Below are positions 8,835-17,709 of a stretch of 52,323 bases of DNA, piece by piece (positions within the stretch are counted from its first letter, which is position 1; every line of letters begins with the position of its first letter). The notes below the pieces were generated by a model. That model was not told where the DNA came from. It searched no databases and saw only the letters and a program-made list of their open reading frames with translations. Origin of the DNA: Rhizobacter sp. (GTDB taxonomy: Bacteria; Pseudomonadota; Gammaproteobacteria; Burkholderiales; Burkholderiaceae_C); assembly GCA_025355745.1 (NCBI GenBank), contig JANXZA010000175.1, positions 1-52,323 of the forward strand. The letters are read 5' to 3'. The translations under genes were made by a program, and so were the position numbers.

Positions 8835-10529
8835 TCAGCGCTCGCGGCGCAAGCTGGCATCGGCCTGCGCCCAGACCTGCGCCAGCTGTGTGCGCACCGC
8901 TTGCGTCTCGGCCGTCTTGCCCTGCGTGCCGAGTGCGCGCGCCAGCCCGTCCAGCGCCCAGCCGCTGCCGGGCTGCGCTTTGAGGTCTTGCCGAAACGTT
9001 TGCTCGGCCAGCGCCGCACGGCCGGCCCGCAATTGCATGTCGCCAAGCGCCAGCCTGTCGCCGGCGGCCAGCATTGGCGGCTCGCTTTCATCGGCGCGGC
9101 TCGATGCGGCGAGGGCCTGCACCTGATAAGCCAGCGCGACGTCGTGTCGGCCTTCGGCTGACGCGATCTCGGCGCGCAAGCGGTCGGTGGCGGCCGTCAC
9201 CATGTCGCGCAGCGTGCGCTCAAAGCCCTTCGGCGATGGGTTGGCCTGGATCACCTTGACGGCGCCGGCGTCGGCCAGCACCAGCGCGGCGCGGGCCTCG
9301 CGCAGGCGCGCGCTGCGGGCGAACGCCACGCCTCGGGCGTGCTCGCCCAGCGTCTGCGCCAGACCGTGCTTGCCGGCCAGCGGCGGCTCGGCCAGCAGCG
9401 CGTCCCAGCGCTGCAGGCGCAGCAGTGCCAGCACCGGCAGGGCGCGCCGGTACTCGCTGAAGATGTGATCGGCCGAGGCTGCGCGTTCGGCCACGCCGCG
9501 CGCGGCCAGCAGCGCCTCGTCGCCACGGCCTTGCATCAGCGCGGCGAACCACAGGAAGTGCTGGTCGTGATTGCGCCAGTCCTTGCTGACGACGAAGCCT
9601 TGCGCTTTCTGCTGCTCGGCCAGCGTCAGGTCGGCCGCCACGGCAGCCTGGTTGACGAGCAGCGCATCGGCGTAGCGGCCGACGTGGAGGTAGGTGTGCG
9701 ACGGCATGTGCACCAGATGCGGCGAGCCCGGCGCCAGCGCGCCCAGGCGGTCGGCGGCGGCCACGGCGCGTTGCGCCACCCCATCGGCATCGGTCGCATG
9801 GATCATGTAGTGGTTCAGGCCGATGTGCTCGGGGTGCAGCGCGAGCCCATGCTCGAGTGCGTTCGCCAGCTCGCCGATGCGCCCGGCGGGCGGGCCGCCG
9901 GCGGGCCACCAGTCGTCTCGCGTGGCGACCATCTCGGCCTCGGCCCACAACGCAAGCAGCTCGGGATCGTCGGGCGCGGCCAGCACCATCGCATGCAGGC
10001 GGTCAGCGTAGGCGGCGTCGAGCGGGTCGGCTTGCCCGTCGTCACCGGGGCGGCCGCAACGGTCGGCCAGCAGCGGCGCCGTCGCGACGGCCTGGCTGGA
10101 GTGGGCGTAGCGCAGTGCCAGAGCTTCGATCAGGGCGCGCTCGCGCGGGGTTGCGGTGGCGGCGTTTTGCAGCGCCAGGTCGAGGTAGGGCAAGGCCTGT
10201 GGCACGCGGGACCGGCTGGTGTCATTGATGTTCGGGCCGAGCTGCCAGGCCACGCCCCAGGCGCACATTGCGCAGCGCGGGTCCTGGGCCAGGGCAGCCT
10301 TGAACATGCGCACCGCTTCGACCTCGTTGAACGCATAGGCCTGCAACACGCCCTGCACAAACCAGCGCTGCGCCGCCGGTGAGCGGTTGCTGGTCGGCAG
10401 GTCGACACGGCCAAACCCCGCCAGCTCCGGCGCACGCGCGGCCAGGTCGGGCTGCCAAGGCGCCACGGCGCAGGCGCTGACCAGCAACACGGCCAGGGCA
10501 CCGAAGGTATGGCTTGGAGCGGGTTTCAT
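8835..10529 (-). CDS. TPR-containing lipoprotein
   Basis: A 564-residue protein with a lipoprotein signal peptide: a hydrophobic stretch ending LLVSAC puts the lipidated cysteine at residue 20. The mature part looks like a chain of tetratricopeptide-type helices, starting with the QRWFVQGVLQAYAFNEVEAVRMFKAALAQDP segment and a CAMCAWGVAW pair of cysteines, and it ends with a clear TPR (AEQTFRQDLKAQPGSGWALDGLARAL). Conserved His/Asn/Tyr clusters in the middle (GLNHYMIHATD, HMPSHTYLHVGRY, HDQHFLWFAAL) recall a family of bacterial TPR lipoproteins of unknown role. The start is the ATG that gives the lipobox. It converges with the Wadjet operon. Confidence 0.82.
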   Translation of the reverse strand: MKPAPSHTFGALAVLLVSACAVAPWQPDLAARAPELAGFGRVDLPTSNRSPAAQRWFVQGVLQAYAFNEVEAVRMFKAALAQDPRCAMCAWGVAWQLGPNINDTSRSRVPQALPYLDLALQNAATATPRERALIEALALRYAHSSQAVATAPLLADRCGRPGDDGQADPLDAAYADRLHAMVLAAPDDPELLALWAEAEMVATRDDWWPAGGPPAGRIGELANALEHGLALHPEHIGLNHYMIHATDADGVAQRAVAAADRLGALAPGSPHLVHMPSHTYLHVGRYADALLVNQAAVAADLTLAEQQKAQGFVVSKDWRNHDQHFLWFAALMQGRGDEALLAARGVAERAASADHIFSEYRRALPVLALLRLQRWDALLAEPPLAGKHGLAQTLGEHARGVAFARSARLREARAALVLADAGAVKVIQANPSPKGFERTLRDMVTAATDRLRAEIASAEGRHDVALAYQVQALAASSRADESEPPMLAAGDRLALGDMQLRAGRAALAEQTFRQDLKAQPGSGWALDGLARALGTQGKTAETQAVRTQLAQVWAQADASLRRER

Positions 10530-10621
10530 GGCGGGTCCTGAATCGACGGCCGGCTGCCGCCGCTCGTTTTTAAGCGAGCCGGGTTGCGGCGTCAATCGAA
10601 CCGCGCGCCGGGCGCGCCTCG

Positions 10622-11392
10622 TCAGCGGCCGGCGCCCTTGATCCGGCGGCGCACGAGCGCTGCCAGGTCGTCGAAGGCGGGCACGCTTGCCAGCGTCACC
10701 AGCACCCCCGCCAGTGCCACCGTCGACAGGTAGCCCAGGTGCCCGAACCCGAGCGCACCGATCACGCCGCCGATGAAGAAGCACGCCGCCAGGCCGCACA
10801 GCACCGCGAGCCGGCTCCGGTCGGCCACGACACGGCTCTGGCCGGCCCGGTGGCTGGCGTTCCAGTAGAGCAGCTTGCCGAGCTCGATGCCGATGTCGGT
10901 GACGACGCCGGTGATGTGGGTGGTGCGGATCTCGGCCCGCGAGAGCTTGGTGATGACCGCGTTCTGAAGACCCATGATGAAGCACAGCAGCATCACCGTC
11001 AGGGGGACAAAGAAGCCTTCGATCCGGGACAAGCGCGCGCCGAGCACGCCGAAGCACAGCAGCAGGAAGGCTTCGAACAGCAGCGGCAGGGCGTACTCGC
11101 TGTGCATTTCGTGGCGCCGCCCGTAGTTGACGAGCATCGCCGAACAGGCCGAGCCGGCGACGAACGACACCAGCCCGCCCGCGCCTGCCCACACCAGGCC
11201 GTAGGCGCCGAGCGCAATGTTGTCGGCCATGGCCGACACGATGCCGGTCATGTGCGAGGTGTACTGCTGAACCGCCAGAAAGCCACCCGCGTTCGTGGCA
11301 CCCGCCACGAAAGCCAGCGCGAGGCCGAGATGGCGGTTCGCCCGCGCGGTTCGGTCCCGGCCGGTCAAGCCTCTGGCGTAGGTGATCGGCAT
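10622..11392 (-). CDS. DUF1275 (YoaK-like) membrane protein
   Basis: A 256-residue protein of the DUF1275/YoaK family with about six predicted membrane segments. Features typical of the family are the first helix with FVAGATNAGGFLAV, followed by QYTSHMTGIVSAMAD, and the later MGLQNAVITKLSRAEIRTTHITGVVTDIGIELG block. The function of the family is not established; it is predicted to sit in the inner membrane. The ATG at 11392 was chosen because it puts the short cationic N terminus just before the first helix; in-frame starts further upstream would add about 20 residues. It is divergent from the orphan binding protein gene, with a 77-base shared upstream region. Confidence 0.85.
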   Translation of the reverse strand: MPITYARGLTGRDRTARANRHLGLALAFVAGATNAGGFLAVQQYTSHMTGIVSAMADNIALGAYGLVWAGAGGLVSFVAGSACSAMLVNYGRRHEMHSEYALPLLFEAFLLLCFGVLGARLSRIEGFFVPLTVMLLCFIMGLQNAVITKLSRAEIRTTHITGVVTDIGIELGKLLYWNASHRAGQSRVVADRSRLAVLCGLAACFFIGGVIGALGFGHLGYLSTVALAGVLVTLASVPAFDDLAALVRRRIKGAGR

Positions 11393-11469
11393 GGTCGGAA
11401 AGTGTAGCGAGGGCGCGAATCTCGCCCGACCTGTCACCATTCGCATGATCAACTTTTGGAACTCACGCC

Positions 11470-12636
11470 ATGACCTTGCGACCCCCGCTGCCCACTTTGT
11501 TCACCTTGCTGGCCGCCGCGCTCGCCGCCGGCCTGAGCTTCGCTGCGCAGGCGCAGATGAAGGTGGGCGTGATCACCTCGGCCACCGGCGCGACCGCCGC
11601 GGTCGGCATCCCGCAGCGCAACACCGCCGCGCTGCTGCCGAAGAAGATCGGCGGCATCGATGTCGAGTACACGATCTATGACGACGCGTCTGACTCCACC
11701 AGCACCGTCGCGCTGGTCAAGAAGCTGCTGGTCGAGCAGCAGGTCGATGTGATCATCGGGCCGTCGGGCTCGCCGAACGCGATGGCGGCCTTGCAGTTCA
11801 TCGCCGAGGCGAAGACCCCGCTGCTCGCGCCGGTGGGCACGCCGGCGGTGGTGCTGCCGATGGACGAACAGAAGCGCTGGGTCTTCAAGACGACGCAGAA
11901 CGACAGTCTGATTTGCGAGGTGCTGGTCGCGCACATGGTCAAGACCGGCATCAGGACGGTCGGCTTCATCGGCCAGGCCGATGCCTATGGCGAAGCCTGG
12001 TTCCGCACTTTCGTGCCGATGGCCGAAAAGGTGGGCATCAAGCTGGTCGCGAGCGAACGCTTCCAGCGCACCGACCAGAGCGTGATCGGCCAGGCCGCGA
12101 AGATCATCGCGGCGAACCCGGACGCGGTGCTGGTCGGCGCGGCCGGTGGCCCCACGGTGCTGCCGCACACCACGCTGGTGGAGCGTGGCTACAAGGGCAC
12201 GGTCTACCAGACGCATGGCGCGGCCACGCCCGACTTCGTGCGCCTGGGCGGCAAGGCGGTGGAGGGCACGGTGATGGCAGCCGGCCTGATGCTGGTGCTT
12301 GACCAGATGCCCGACAGCAACCCGTCGAAGAAGGTCGCGCTCGACTACATCGGCGGCTACGAAAAGCTTTACGGCACGAAGCCGGCAACCTTCGGCGCAA
12401 ATGTGTTCGATGCCGGCCTGTTGTTGCAGCGCGCCGTGCCGGAGGCCTTGAAGAAGGCCCGGCCGGGCACGCCGGAATTCCGGGCGGCGCTGCGCGATGC
12501 GCTGGAGGCCACGAAAGAGCTGGTCGGCACGCAGGGCGTCTACAACATGACGCCGCAAGACCACGCCGGCTTCGACAAGCGCGGCCGCGAGTTGATGACG
12601 TTGAAGAACGGCGCCTGGCAGTTGATCGCCGAGTAG
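11470..12636 (+). CDS. ABC transporter substrate-binding protein, branched-chain amino acid type
   Basis: A 388-residue periplasmic binding protein of the LivJ/LivK fold. The Sec signal peptide runs to AAQAQ (cleavage near residue 28). The mature chain starts MKVGVITSATGATAAVGIPQRN, continues with YTIYDDASDSTSTVALVKKLL, and has the family GPSGSPNAMAALQF pocket segment and TVGFIGQADAYGEAWF in the second lobe. It would deliver an amino acid, amide or aromatic acid to an ABC permease. No permease or ATPase gene adjoins it, so it is an orphan that must share a transporter encoded elsewhere, possibly the livHMGF set 17 kb downstream. It is a different protein from the binding protein encoded in that cluster. 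Confidence 0.9.
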   Translation: MTLRPPLPTLFTLLAAALAAGLSFAAQAQMKVGVITSATGATAAVGIPQRNTAALLPKKIGGIDVEYTIYDDASDSTSTVALVKKLLVEQQVDVIIGPSGSPNAMAALQFIAEAKTPLLAPVGTPAVVLPMDEQKRWVFKTTQNDSLICEVLVAHMVKTGIRTVGFIGQADAYGEAWFRTFVPMAEKVGIKLVASERFQRTDQSVIGQAAKIIAANPDAVLVGAAGGPTVLPHTTLVERGYKGTVYQTHGAATPDFVRLGGKAVEGTVMAAGLMLVLDQMPDSNPSKKVALDYIGGYEKLYGTKPATFGANVFDAGLLLQRAVPEALKKARPGTPEFRAALRDALEATKELVGTQGVYNMTPQDHAGFDKRGRELMTLKNGAWQLIAE

Positions 12637-12680
12637 TGCCGAGCCGCGTCCCCAGGCCCGGGAGCCTGGCGGCGCGGCGC

Positions 12681-12968
12681 CTATGACTCCGAGCGGGGCA
12701 CCGTTGCGGTCGCTGCAGCAGAAGCGGGTTCGGCTGCGGCAGCGGGTTCGTCCGCCGCGTCGGCATCGATCGGTGCGATGTTCTGTGCCAGTTGCCCTTT
12801 CGGACCTTGCACCACTTCAAACCGCACCCGCCCGCCTTGCTTCAAAGAGCGAAAGCCTTCCATCCGGATCGCCGAGAAGTGGGCGAAGATGTCTTCACCC
12901 CCGGCTTCGGGCTCGATAAAGCCGAAGCCCTTCGCATCGTTGAACCATTTGACGGTGCCGGTGGCCAT
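12681..12968 (-). CDS. Cold-shock domain protein with Ala-rich tail
   Basis: A 95-residue CspA-family protein. The single cold-shock domain (residues 1-67) starts [18 protein letters not shown], with RNP1 KGFGFI at 13-18 and RNP2 DIFAHF at 26-31, and binds single-stranded RNA or DNA. A tail of about 28 residues rich in Ala, Asp and Glu follows the domain, making it longer than the usual 67-70 residues. The start gives the canonical [10 protein letters not shown] terminus. It is divergent from clpS, with a 209-base gap that could hold the long leader common for csp genes; no fold was worked out there. It converges with the binding-protein gene. Confidence 0.95.
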   Translation of the reverse strand: MATGTVKWFNDAKGFGFIEPEAGGEDIFAHFSAIRMEGFRSLKQGGRVRFEVVQGPKGQLAQNIAPIDADAADEPAAAAEPASAAATATVPRSES

Positions 12969-13140
12969 GAAGCTGCTCCCCTCGTGTGCGGCAGTGCAGG
13001 TGTCGCAGAAGCGGATTCTCATGCCGTGAGAAATGGCCTGTCAAGGACCTGATCGCCGCTGCGGGCAACGCGAAGTTGGCATGCCGACCGCCTTCATTTC
13101 GGGCCTTGCACTCCGGCCAGTGGGCGCAATATGGGAGGGG

Positions 13141-13171
13141 TTGAAACGCGCCGGCGTCAACTCGATAGAAT
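13141..13171 (+). promoter_or_regulatory. Candidate clpS-clpA promoter, possibly leaderless
   Basis: TTGAAA (13141-13146) and TAGAAT (13166-13171) form a sigma-70-like pair with a rather long 19-bp spacer. The expected start of transcription, about 7 bases after the -10 box, falls on or next to the clpS ATG at 13178, and no Shine-Dalgarno precedes that ATG. This suggests a leaderless or nearly leaderless mRNA. Confidence 0.45.
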
Positions 13172-13177
13172 GATTCC

Positions 13178-13537
13178 ATGCCCGACGACAAGCCCCCGCC
13201 GCCCCCTGCCGCGCCTCCTGCGCGACCCGTGCCCGACGACGGGCAAGGCACGGTTGTTGTCGAGCGCCAGGTTCAGAAAACCGAGCCGCCGCGAATGTTC
13301 CAGGTGGTGCTGTTGAACGACGATTACACCCCAATGGAATTCGTCGTGATGGTGCTGCAGGAGTATTTCAAACGCGACCTCGAAACCGCGACCCAGATCA
13401 TGTTGAAAATTCACCATGACGGGCGCGGCGTTTGTGGCGTCTACTCGAAGGACGTCGCAGCGACGAAGGTTGAATTGGTGCTGGCCGCCGCGAGGCGCGG
13501 TGGCCACCCGTTGCAATGCATTATGGAGGCCGCATGA
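13178..13537 (+). CDS. clpS: ATP-dependent Clp protease adaptor ClpS
   Basis: A 119-residue ClpS adaptor. A Pro-rich N-terminal tail of about 35 residues enters the ClpA pore. The core follows with [27 protein letters not shown], containing the [10 protein letters not shown] segment that forms the N-degron pocket, and [20 protein letters not shown] near the end. ClpS delivers N-end-rule substrates with Phe, Leu, Trp or Tyr ends to ClpAP. It overlaps clpA by four bases (ATGA), the standard operon order. The missing ribosome site before its ATG is unusual and fits a leaderless start. Confidence 0.97.
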   Translation: MPDDKPPPPPAAPPARPVPDDGQGTVVVERQVQKTEPPRMFQVVLLNDDYTPMEFVVMVLQEYFKRDLETATQIMLKIHHDGRGVCGVYSKDVAATKVELVLAAARRGGHPLQCIMEAA

Positions 13538-15837
13538 TCGCGCAAGAACTTGAAGTCAGTCTGCACATGGCGTTCGTCGAGGCGCGCCAGCAACGCCACG
13601 AATTCATCACGGTCGAGCACCTGTTGATGGCGCTGCTCGACAACCCGTCGGCCGCCGAGGTGCTGCGCGCCTGTTCGGCCAACGTCGATGATTTGCGCAA
13701 GAGCCTGCTCGGCTTCATCAAGGAGAACACGCCCACGGTGGGCGGCTCGGATGAAGTCGATACCCAGCCCACGCTGGGCTTTCAGCGTGTGATCCAGCGC
13801 GCCATCATGCACGTGCAAAGCACCGGCAGCGGCAAGAAGGAAGTGACCGGCGCGAACGTGCTGGTGGCGATCTTTGGCGAGAAGGATTCACACGCCGTCT
13901 ACTACCTGCACCAGCAGGGCGTGACGCGCCTGGACGTGGTGAATTTCATCGCTCACGGCATCAAGAAGAGCGACCCGCCCGAGCCATCCAAGCCGGGCGA
14001 AAGCAGCGGCAGCGGCGAGAGCGAGAAGGAGGAGGGCGACGCCAAGGGCTCGCCGCTCGACCAGTTCACACAAAACCTGAACCAGCTCGCGAAAGACGGC
14101 AAGATCGACCCGCTGATCGGCCGCGAACACGAGGTCGAGCGCGTCATCCAGATCCTGTGCCGGCGGCGCAAGAACAATCCGCTGCTGGTCGGCGAGGCCG
14201 GCGTCGGCAAGACGGCCATCGCCGAAGGCCTGGCCTGGCGCATCACCCAGAACGACGTGCCGGAGATCCTCGCCGGCTCGGTCGTGTATTCGCTCGACAT
14301 GGGCGCGCTGCTGGCTGGCACCAAGTACCGAGGTGACTTCGAACAGCGTTTGAAGGGCGTGTTGAAGCAGCTGAAGGACCAGCCGAACGCAGTGCTGTTC
14401 ATCGACGAGATCCACACCCTGATCGGCGCCGGCGCGGCCTCGGGCGGCACGCTCGATGCGAGCAACCTGCTCAAGCCCGCGCTCAGTTCGGGCGCGATGA
14501 AGTGCATCGGCGCCACCACCTTCACCGAGTACCGCGGCATCTTCGAGAAGGATGCCGCACTGTCGCGGCGCTTCCAGAAGGTCGATGTGGTCGAGCCCTC
14601 GGTCGAGCAGACGGTGGAGATTCTGAAGGGCCTGAAGTCGCGCTTCGAAGAGCACCACAGCGTGAAGTACGCGCTCGGCGCGTTGCAGGCGGCGGCCGAG
14701 CTGTCGGCCAAATTCATCAACGACCGGCACCTGCCCGACAAGGCGATCGATGTGATCGACGAGGCCGGCGCAGCCCAGCGCATCTTGCCGAAGAACAAGC
14801 AGAAGAAGACCATCACGCGCGCCGAGGTCGAAGACATCGTCGCGAAGATCGCGCGCATTCCGCCGGCCAGCGTGTCGAACGACGACCGCTCGAAGCTGAA
14901 GACGCTCGACCGCGACCTGAAGAGCGTCGTGTTCGGCCAGGAGCCGGCCATTGACGCGCTCGCCTCGGCGATCAAGATGGCACGCTCCGGCCTGGGCCGG
15001 CCCGACAAGCCGATCGGCTCGTTCCTGTTCAGCGGCCCCACGGGTGTGGGCAAGACCGAGGTCGCGAAGCAGCTTGCCTATATCCTGGGCATCGAGCTGA
15101 TCCGCTTCGACATGAGCGAGTACATGGAGCGCCACGCGGTGAGCCGGCTGATCGGCGCGCCGCCGGGTTATGTGGGCTTCGACCAGGGCGGCCTGCTGAC
15201 CGAGGCGATCTCGAAGAAGCCGCACGCCGTGCTGCTGTTCGACGAGATCGAGAAGGCCCACCCGGATGTCCTCAATGTGCTGTTGCAGGTGATGGACCAC
15301 GGCACCCTGACCGACAACAACGGCCGCAAGGCCGACTTCCGCAGCGTCATCATCATCATGACGACGAACGCGGGGGCCGAGACCATGAACAAGGCGACCA
15401 TCGGCTTCACCACCGCGCGCGAGCAGGGCGACGAGATGGCCGACATCAAGCGGCTGTTCACGCCCGAGTTCCGCAACCGCCTGGACGCCACCGTGAGCTT
15501 CAAGGCGCTCGACGAAGAGATCATCCTGCGGGTGGTCGACAAGTTCCTGCTGCAGCTCGAAGGCCAGTTGGCCGAGAAGAAGGTCGAGGTCACCTTCACC
15601 GACGAATTGCGCCGGCAGCTCGCGAAAAAGGGCTTCGACCCTCTGATGGGCGCGCGCCCGATGCAAAGGCTGATCCAGGACACGATCCGTCGCGCGCTGG
15701 CCGACGAGTTGCTGTTCGGCCGGCTGGTCGACGGCGGCCGGCTGACGGTCGATGTCGACGCCGACGGCAAGCCGCTGCTCGACATCCAGCCGCTGAAGAA
15801 GAGCGACAAGCCGAAGGCCGAGCCGGCAACGGCATAA
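13534..15837 (+). CDS. clpA: ATP-dependent Clp protease ATP-binding subunit ClpA
   Basis: A 767-residue class I Clp ATPase. The N-terminal double Clp repeat starts [19 protein letters not shown] charged linker with [17 protein letters not shown] lies around residues 145-170. The first AAA module has Walker A GEAGVGKT (220-227) and Walker [15 protein letters not shown]. The second has Walker A GPTGVGKT (501-508) and Walker [15 protein letters not shown]. ClpA unfolds substrates and feeds them to ClpP. The ATG at 13534 is preferred over one at 13516 because GGAGG precedes it at good distance and it overlaps the clpS stop as ATGA. A rho-independent terminator follows. Confidence 0.97.
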   Translation: MIAQELEVSLHMAFVEARQQRHEFITVEHLLMALLDNPSAAEVLRACSANVDDLRKSLLGFIKENTPTVGGSDEVDTQPTLGFQRVIQRAIMHVQSTGSGKKEVTGANVLVAIFGEKDSHAVYYLHQQGVTRLDVVNFIAHGIKKSDPPEPSKPGESSGSGESEKEEGDAKGSPLDQFTQNLNQLAKDGKIDPLIGREHEVERVIQILCRRRKNNPLLVGEAGVGKTAIAEGLAWRITQNDVPEILAGSVVYSLDMGALLAGTKYRGDFEQRLKGVLKQLKDQPNAVLFIDEIHTLIGAGAASGGTLDASNLLKPALSSGAMKCIGATTFTEYRGIFEKDAALSRRFQKVDVVEPSVEQTVEILKGLKSRFEEHHSVKYALGALQAAAELSAKFINDRHLPDKAIDVIDEAGAAQRILPKNKQKKTITRAEVEDIVAKIARIPPASVSNDDRSKLKTLDRDLKSVVFGQEPAIDALASAIKMARSGLGRPDKPIGSFLFSGPTGVGKTEVAKQLAYILGIELIRFDMSEYMERHAVSRLIGAPPGYVGFDQGGLLTEAISKKPHAVLLFDEIEKAHPDVLNVLLQVMDHGTLTDNNGRKADFRSVIIIMTTNAGAETMNKATIGFTTAREQGDEMADIKRLFTPEFRNRLDATVSFKALDEEIILRVVDKFLLQLEGQLAEKKVEVTFTDELRRQLAKKGFDPLMGARPMQRLIQDTIRRALADELLFGRLVDGGRLTVDVDADGKPLLDIQPLKKSDKPKAEPATA

Positions 15838-15859
15838 CGTTCTTGCACGCGCATGCGAG

Positions 15860-15883
15860 AAGGGGCCGCCTGGCCCCTTTTTC
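15860..15883 (+). terminator. Rho-independent terminator after clpA
   Basis: An 8-bp perfect stem AAGGGGCC/GGCCCCTT with a 4-base loop (GCCT) is followed by a run of T. It lies 23 bases after the clpA stop. The mtfA gene ends from the other side about 30 bases further on, so the hairpin may serve both. Confidence 0.85.
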
Positions 15884-15898
15884 TAGGGCTGCATCGAC

Positions 15899-15946
15899 GA
15901 GCGCTATGAGGTGCGCTATGACGTGCGCTTTGACGTGCGCTCTGCC
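15899..15946. repeat. Four 12-bp tandem repeats spanning the mtfA stop codon
   Basis: Four units of the pattern GTGCGCTATGAC (15899-15910, 15911-15922, 15923-15934, 15935-15946), with one to four changes each. Read on the minus strand they encode Arg-Thr-Ser-Lys units; the second unit carries TAG in place of AAG, and that TAG is the mtfA stop. Copy number or point changes here would change the length of the MtfA tail. Confidence 0.75.
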
Positions 15947-16719
15947 GCAGCAACATGCGCCGCCGGGTCCTGCTTGAAGAAGCCGCGCAGCAGCGCGTAC
16001 ATCGCTGCGTGTTCGGCCAGGAACTCTTGCGGTGCGACGAAGAAGGCTTCGGCGCAGACCGCGAAAAACTCTTCCGGCGCCTGCGCCCCGTAGGGGTCGA
16101 GCAAGGTCTGGTCGCGCACGGCGGTGCGCTGGCAGAAGGCGTCGTATTCGACCCACAGCACGCGCTGCCAGGCGTCGCGCGCGGGGCGGTCTGCCAGCGG
16201 CGGGATGCCGTCGGCCTGGCCGTCGCGCATGTCGAGCACGTGCGCGAATTCGTGGATCACGACGTTGTAGCCAGCTTCGGCCGACTCGCCTGCCTCATCG
16301 ACGTCGGACCACGCCAGCATCACCGGCCCGCCGTGCATCGCCTCGCCCGACAGTTCTTCTTCGTAATGGTGCACCACGCCCGCTGCGTCCACCACTTCGC
16401 GCTGCGCGACGACCGCGTCGGCATGCACGACGATGCCGATGAAGCCGTCATACCAGGGCAGCCCGAGTTCGAGCACCGGCACGCAAGCCTGGGCGGCGAT
16501 CGCCACCGCCATCGCGTCGTCCACCGCGAGGCCGTGCGCGCCGGTGAACTCCTTGCGCGCCAGGAACAGCGTGGCCAGGTCGCGCAGCCGCGCGACATCG
16601 GCCTCGGCGCGATAGCCGAGGAACGGGAAGCGGGCCAGCGTGAGCTGCCAGAGCGCGTCAGGGATGGCGCGCTTTTCGAGCGTGCGCGCCTCACGCCAGC
16701 GCTGCAGCCAGGCGCGCAT
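15916..16719 (-). CDS. mtfA: MtfA-type zinc peptidase (M90 family)
   Basis: A 267-residue protein of the MtfA/DgsA anti-repressor family. The zinc site is visible as VVIHEFAHVLDM, with His156, Glu157 and His160, and a later glutamate-rich EEFFAVCAEAFF segment supplies the third ligand region. In Escherichia coli MtfA is a zinc aminopeptidase that binds the Mlc repressor and so adjusts sugar uptake. No Mlc/PTS gene is nearby. The protein ends in RTSKRTS, made from a 12-bp tandem repeat in which one copy supplies the stop. The ATG lies two bases after the lpxH stop, so the two are probably cotranscribed. Confidence 0.9.
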   Translation of the reverse strand: MRAWLQRWREARTLEKRAIPDALWQLTLARFPFLGYRAEADVARLRDLATLFLARKEFTGAHGLAVDDAMAVAIAAQACVPVLELGLPWYDGFIGIVVHADAVVAQREVVDAAGVVHHYEEELSGEAMHGGPVMLAWSDVDEAGESAEAGYNVVIHEFAHVLDMRDGQADGIPPLADRPARDAWQRVLWVEYDAFCQRTAVRDQTLLDPYGAQAPEEFFAVCAEAFFVAPQEFLAEHAAMYALLRGFFKQDPAAHVAAAERTSKRTS

Positions 16720-16721
16720 AG

Positions 16722-17600
16722 TCACGCCGCGCCGGCCTGGGCCAGACGCGGCGCCAGGCGCATGAACTCGCCGCCCCGCCAGCGCAGGACTTCGGCGCGC
16801 GCGGGGCTGCAGTCGGCACCTTGGGCATGGTCGAGATCCCAGTCGCTGAGCACATGCCGCACGAAACCCGGCGCTGTCCCCGGTGCTATGCCCGGCGCCA
16901 TGCCCGGCGCCATCCCCGGCGCCATCCCCGGCGCCATCCCCGGCGCTATGCCCGGCGCGATCCCCGGCGCCAACGCGTTGCTGCCGGGCCGATGGGTGTG
17001 GCCATGGATCAGCGTGGGCGCCTGCGCGGCCTGCATCCATGTCAGGGCGGTGGGCGTGTCGACGTCGAACCAGGCGCCGCTGTGGGCCGCCAGCCGACGC
17101 TCGCTTTCGCTGCGCAGATGGCGCGCGAACAGGCGCCGCTCGGGCAGCGGCTTGGCCAGTACCATCGCCTGCCAGGCCGGGTCGCGAACCTGGCGGCGGA
17201 ACCGCTGGTAAGCGACATCGCCGACGCACCAGGCATCGCCGTGCGTCAGCAGGACACGCTGGCCGAAGGCGCACAGGACAGTCGGGTCTTGCAGGCGCAG
17301 CACGCCGCAGGCATCGAGCATCTCGGCGCCGAGCAGGAAGTCGCGGTTCCCGGCCATGAAGGCGAGCGTGCGTTTCGCGCTGGCACCCTTCAGCACTTCG
17401 GCGCACTTCGCCTCGAAGCCTTCATGGCGCGCGTCGTCGCCGACCCAGACTTCGAACAAGTCGCCGAGGATGAAGACCGCGTCGGCCGGTGTGACGTCCA
17501 GGTAGTCGGTCCACGCCCGCACGCCGTTCGGCGTGTCGTCGGCCAGGTGCAGGTCGCTGATGAAATCGATGCTGCGCCAGTGAGCTGGTGCGTTGAACAT
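16722..17600 (-). CDS. lpxH: UDP-2,3-diacylglucosamine diphosphatase LpxH, with APGx repeat insertion
   Basis: A 292-residue calcineurin-like phosphoesterase that makes lipid X in lipid A synthesis at the inner membrane. All metal motifs are present: SDLHL (Asp16, His18), GDLFEVWVGDD (Asp47), GNRD (Asn85), THGD (His120) and GHTHRP (His201, His203). Directly after the last motif the chain contains nine tetrapeptides of the form Ala-Pro-Gly-Ile/Met (residues 211-246), absent from ordinary LpxH, before the final RHVLSDWDLDH strand. Length without this insert is about 256, normal for the family. The ATG at 17600 is the first ATG in the frame and gives the usual NAPAHWRSIDFISDLHL start; a TTG at 17726 would add 42 low-complexity residues and overlap ppiB. 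Confidence 0.93.
   Translation of the reverse strand: MFNAPAHWRSIDFISDLHLADDTPNGVRAWTDYLDVTPADAVFILGDLFEVWVGDDARHEGFEAKCAEVLKGASAKRTLAFMAGNRDFLLGAEMLDACGVLRLQDPTVLCAFGQRVLLTHGDAWCVGDVAYQRFRRQVRDPAWQAMVLAKPLPERRLFARHLRSESERRLAAHSGAWFDVDTPTALTWMQAAQAPTLIHGHTHRPGSNALAPGIAPGIAPGMAPGMAPGMAPGMAPGIAPGTAPGFVRHVLSDWDLDHAQGADCSPARAEVLRWRGGEFMRLAPRLAQAGAA
16867..16974. repeat. Nine 12-bp tandem repeats inside lpxH
   Basis: Nine consecutive 12-bp units of pattern CCCGGCGCCATC with single-base differences (GCC/GCT/GCG, ATC/ATG/GTC/AAC). They stay in frame and encode APG-Ile/Met/Thr/Phe. The unit differences are mostly synonymous or swap Ile for Met, so the array is older than a recent slippage event or is under amino-acid selection. 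Confidence 0.95.
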
Positions 17601-17709
17601 CGGCGCGGCCAGGTCAGCAACGACGCCTGACCCAGCGACTGCATCGGCCGCGGCGGACAACTCGCTCACCGCATGAGACCAGGAGGTTGCCTGATGAGCC
17701 AGCGATGCG

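Noticed and set aside
12650-12670. CCAGGC...GCCTGG hairpin as a terminator between the binding-protein and cold-shock genes
   Set aside because: The stem is only 6 bp and no T-run follows on either strand.
16867-16974. The lpxH repeat as a contingency on/off switch
   Set aside because: The unit is 12 bp, a multiple of three, so changes in copy number cannot shift the frame.
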